The notes under the pieces were generated by a model, which saw nothing but the letters and a program-made list of their open reading frames with translations, had not been told where the DNA came from and did not search any database. A DNA stretch of 64,000 bases, taken from NCBI GenBank assembly GCA_017417215.1, contig JAFPZP010000066.1, positions 1-64,000 of the forward strand, in the 5' to 3' direction. The position numbers and the translations under genes are program-made. Position 1 is the first letter of the stretch, and every line of letters begins with the position of its first letter. Source of the DNA: Candidatus Rifleibacteriota bacterium. GTDB taxonomy: Bacteria; Muiribacteriota; Ozemobacteria; Ozemobacterales; Ozemobacteraceae. Below, piece after piece: positions 61,789 to 64,000 of this stretch.

Positions 61789-61815
61789 TAAACAAAATAT
61801 TACTCCTGCCGAATA
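61789..61815 (+). promoter_or_regulatory. Possible sigma28 promoter of the PorV-like gene
   Basis: TAAA (61789-61792), exactly 15 nt, GCCGAATA (61808-61815), one insertion-like change from GCCGATAA. It lies 36 nt before the start codon. Confidence 0.5.
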
Positions 61816-61851
61816 TAGGTTCAAGTTCTATTTACTTGTAAGGGGAATAAT

Positions 61852-62796
61852 ATGAAAAAGGTTGTAAAAGCCCTATTAATAGCAGCTCTTGGAATTGGAG
61901 CTATCGCACCTACCTATGCAGCTGAATCAGCAGGTCAAGCTGGCGCTTACCTTAAAATGGGTGTTGGTGCTAGAGCACTTGGTATGGGTAGTGCATTTAC
62001 CGCTGTTGCAAATGATTCTACAGCAGCATTTTGGAACCCAGCAGGTTTAGCAAAGTTAAAAAAGCATGAAGCTTCTTTTATGCATGCTAATCTTACTGAT
62101 GACCGTGATTACAATTTCTTTAACTACGCTCATGTTTTGAATGGAAAAGATGGTAAGAGTAACGGAACAGTTGCTCTATCACATATTAGATTTGGTATTG
62201 ATGGTATTCCTGAAACAAAAGAAGATCCAAATAATCCTGGTCAGCCTTGGTTGGATGACAATAACAATGTAAGGATTTTCGGTTACTTTGAAGATACTGA
62301 AACAAACACATTTATTTCTTATGGTAAAGCAGTAACAGATAAGTTTTATGCTGGTTTAAATCTAAAATACCTAAAGCATTCTTTATATGATAAAAAAGCC
62401 GATGCAATGGGTCTCGATTTCGGTTTTATGTATGACTGGAATGAGAAAACCACTGTTGGTCTTTCTGTAAGAGATCTTGGCGAAAGCATGGACTGGAATA
62501 CAGATACTGGCACAAAAGATGATGTTCCGGTAACAACAACTTTAGGTGTAGCGCATCAGTGTAATGACAAGCTTTTGATTGCTGCCGACCTGAATAAAGT
62601 TGAAGATATGGATGTTAAGTTCTTCTGTGGTGCAGAATATCAGATTCATGACAATGTTTCTTTAAGAGTTGGTTCACATGATAGTGATTTAACTCTTGGT
62701 GCAAGCTTTAAACTTGATACTTGGAGATTTGATTATTCTTATGCTGATGAAACTTTGGGTGATGCACATAGAATATCAGCTTCAAAAACATTCTAA
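61852..62796 (+). CDS. PorV/UPF0164-family outer-membrane barrel protein
   Basis: 314 aa. Signal peptide (about 1-24, ending APTYAA). Typical N-terminus: AYLKMGVGARALGMGSAFTA and STAAFWNPAGLAKL. The body is alternating beta strands (FNYAHVL, TNTFISYGKAV, LGLDFGFMYDW-like), ending in Phe. A smaller relative of the protein at 9245. Shine-Dalgarno aagggga. In other bacteria PorV-type proteins assist surface attachment in type 9 secretion; whether this applies here is unknown. The possible sigma28 promoter is notable. Confidence 0.88.
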   Translation: MKKVVKALLIAALGIGAIAPTYAAESAGQAGAYLKMGVGARALGMGSAFTAVANDSTAAFWNPAGLAKLKKHEASFMHANLTDDRDYNFFNYAHVLNGKDGKSNGTVALSHIRFGIDGIPETKEDPNNPGQPWLDDNNNVRIFGYFEDTETNTFISYGKAVTDKFYAGLNLKYLKHSLYDKKADAMGLDFGFMYDWNEKTTVGLSVRDLGESMDWNTDTGTKDDVPVTTTLGVAHQCNDKLLIAADLNKVEDMDVKFFCGAEYQIHDNVSLRVGSHDSDLTLGASFKLDTWRFDYSYADETLGDAHRISASKTF

Positions 62797-62827
62797 TATA
62801 ATTTTTACTTAACCCCATTACAAGAAT

Positions 62828-62876
62828 CCTCATCTTTTTCTTGCAAAGAAGAAAAAGATGAGGTAATTTTTTTATT
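62828..62876 (+). terminator. Terminator after the PorV-like gene
   Basis: 15-bp perfect stem (62828-62842/62849-62863) with loop gcaaag and a downstream T-run. Confidence 0.92.
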
Positions 62877-62913
62877 TGAATGTTTCTTTGTATACAGAAT
62901 CGAGGGCCCATAA

Positions 62914-63264
62914 ATGAATGTCAACTTAACAGCTAAAAATAAAGCTAACGGTGTATGTGTCATATCGTTAAAAGGCGATATTGGGGCAGAAACGGTAAAT
63001 GATTTCAAAGTGCAAATTGATGGAATTATAAAAAATTCCATAAAAAATTATATAATGGATTTTCAAGATATTACCTACTTAAATTCTATTGGGGTAGGTG
63101 CCATTGCAGCTGCATTAAAGAAAGTTAAAAAGTTTCAGGGCAATATTAAGCTGATTAATGTTTCTTCTTCGGTTCAGGAACTATTTGAAATGACAAGGCT
63201 TACAAAGGTTTTTGAAATTTATGACAGTGAAGAAGACGCTATAAGAAGTTACGAATCTAAATAA
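62914..63264 (+). CDS. STAS-domain anti-anti-sigma factor-like protein
   Basis: 116 aa, a single STAS domain: VCVISLKGDIGAETVNDF, the Ser of YLNSIGVGAIAAALKK at the usual phospho-acceptor place, and LFEMTRLTKVFEIYDSEEDA. Members antagonise anti-sigma kinases or act as scaffolds in partner switching. No cognate kinase or phosphatase gene is adjacent. gaggg lies upstream. A hairpin terminator follows. Confidence 0.9.
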   Translation: MNVNLTAKNKANGVCVISLKGDIGAETVNDFKVQIDGIIKNSIKNYIMDFQDITYLNSIGVGAIAAALKKVKKFQGNIKLINVSSSVQELFEMTRLTKVFEIYDSEEDAIRSYESK

Positions 63265-63267
63265 TTA

Positions 63268-63292
63268 GCCAAGCTATGCTTGGCATTTTTAT
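63268..63292 (+). terminator. Terminator after the STAS gene
   Basis: Stem gccaagc/gcttggc (63268-63274/63278-63284), loop tat, T-rich tail. Confidence 0.8.
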
Positions 63293-63332
63293 TGTGGTTG
63301 GTTTTGTTGAAATTTTCGAACCTAATTCAAAG

Positions 63333-64000
63333 ATGAACGAAATAAATGCAGCAACATCCGTGTATGCTTTAATTGGCTATCCGGTAGAACATTCTTTAAG
63401 TCCGGCTTTTTGGAATGCTGCTTTTTCTGCTGTTGGTATAAATGCTGTTTATGTTGCTTTGTCTGTACAACCTAAGGATATTTTTCCTGCATTAGAAGGA
63501 CTTAAACTTTCTGGTATTAAAGCTGTTAATGTTACTAGACCTCATAAAAAAGCTGCTGCTGAATATTGTCAGATTTTACATGATTCAGCTAAAGAAACAG
63601 GAATTGTTAATACAATAAAGTTTTCTTCTAAAACTGAAGGTTGGAATACTGATGCTGTAGGATTTTTGAATATATTAAAAAAACACTCTTTAAAAATTTC
63701 TACTGCTTTGGTACTTGGTGATGGGGCTTCGTCTAAATCTGTTATTTGGGCTTTAAAGAAACATGGAGTTTTAAACATAAAACAGATTGCAAGAAAAATA
63801 ACCTCTGAAAACGAACAAATAAAGCAAAATAAAGAAGAAAAAAAATTTTTTTTAGAAAAATTATCGTGGAATAATAAAAATTTTACCAATAGTATTCAAG
63901 AATCTGATATAATCATAAATACTACTCCGTTAGGTTGGAGGGAAGAAGATGACATTCCGGGGTTAAAAGACTCTTTGAATGTAGAAAAAAGCTTTGTAGA
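63333..64000 (+). CDS. aroE: Shikimate dehydrogenase, 3' end cut by the window
   Basis: Reduces 3-dehydroshikimate to shikimate with NADPH. 222 complete codons visible without a stop. Substrate-binding GYPVEHSLSPAFWNAAF (Trp where His is usual), the catalytic Lys in NVTRPHKKAA, the Asp in WNTDAVGF, an altered glycine loop LGDGASSKS in place of GAGGAA, and INTTPLGW. The changes at the NADPH loop make it a somewhat divergent AroE. Start ATG 63333 has only aaag before it. With the DAHP synthase at 43540 it is the second shikimate-pathway gene seen here. Confidence 0.88.
   Translation, partial: MNEINAATSVYALIGYPVEHSLSPAFWNAAFSAVGINAVYVALSVQPKDIFPALEGLKLSGIKAVNVTRPHKKAAAEYCQILHDSAKETGIVNTIKFSSKTEGWNTDAVGFLNILKKHSLKISTALVLGDGASSKSVIWALKKHGVLNIKQIARKITSENEQIKQNKEEKKFFLEKLSWNNKNFTNSIQESDIIINTTPLGWREEDDIPGLKDSLNVEKSFV

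Noticed and set aside
1-64000. tRNA, rRNA, prophage or intact insertion sequence
   Set aside because: No cloverleaf, rRNA segment, transposase or phage structural gene was seen on either strand.

Overview
The window is an AT-rich stretch of a flagellated bacterium with two membranes. An outer membrane is implied by an SLH-domain porin ending in Phe, two PorV/UPF0164-type barrel proteins, an LptF/LptG permease and lipoproteins. The mix (CheC/CheD, sigma28, a SPASM radical-SAM protein like the spiro-SPASM family, FecR, hut genes) fits no common model phylum. A spirochaete-like or candidate-phylum gut lineage is my inference only. No rRNA or tRNA gene, CRISPR array, intact IS element or phage was seen. 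Many sigma70-type promoters are close to TTGACA-N17-TATAAT.

Layout. 0.2-4.9 kb: two large paralogous flagellins with a shared structured leader. 5.0-10.4 kb: a DUF4143 ATPase behind a perfect palindrome, the SLH porin behind a Crp-type site, and a lipoprotein/barrel pair. 10.6-24.1 kb: a flagellar region with an unknown protein, flaG, an oversized fliD, two unknown proteins, a Maf-type (DUF115) protein, fliS, a 58-aa protein, a SPASM radical-SAM protein and a Cys/His-repeat secreted protein. 24.2-30.0 kb: an envelope operon (LptF/G permease, 5'-nucleotidase-like, DUF2993), divergent from UDP-sugar dehydrogenase and nucleotidyltransferase genes. 30.3-49.4 kb: a pseudaminic acid region (pseC, pseH-like, pseI, pseF), a second Maf protein, hutH-hutI, a DAHP synthase and four PMT/GT39-like membrane proteins in two tandem pairs. 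49.5-54.5 kb: a GT2 transferase, a methyltransferase, MgtE and a secreted protein. 54.7-57.8 kb: a HAMP protein and the cheC-cheD-orf-fliA operon. 57.9-64.0 kb: pth, gpmI, gmk, FecR, a PorV-like barrel, a STAS protein and a truncated aroE.

How the genes work together. The pse genes make CMP-pseudaminic acid (pseB and pseG are not here). The two Maf proteins would move it onto the two flagellins, which FliS escorts and FliD caps. FliA would read the GCCGATAA-type promoters found before flaG and the PorV-like gene. Both flagellin leaders and the flaG leader carry two small GGA-loop hairpins, the second holding the Shine-Dalgarno sequence, which is the pattern of CsrA control of flagellin translation. 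Three leaders with compensatory base changes make this the best-supported non-coding signal in the window.

Intergenic space is filled with repeats: a 77-bp palindromic element (3 copies), a ~127-bp element with GCGGACAGT/ACTGTCCGC ends (2 full, 3 partial copies), a C-run/G-run hairpin family, and stretches of short repeated words.
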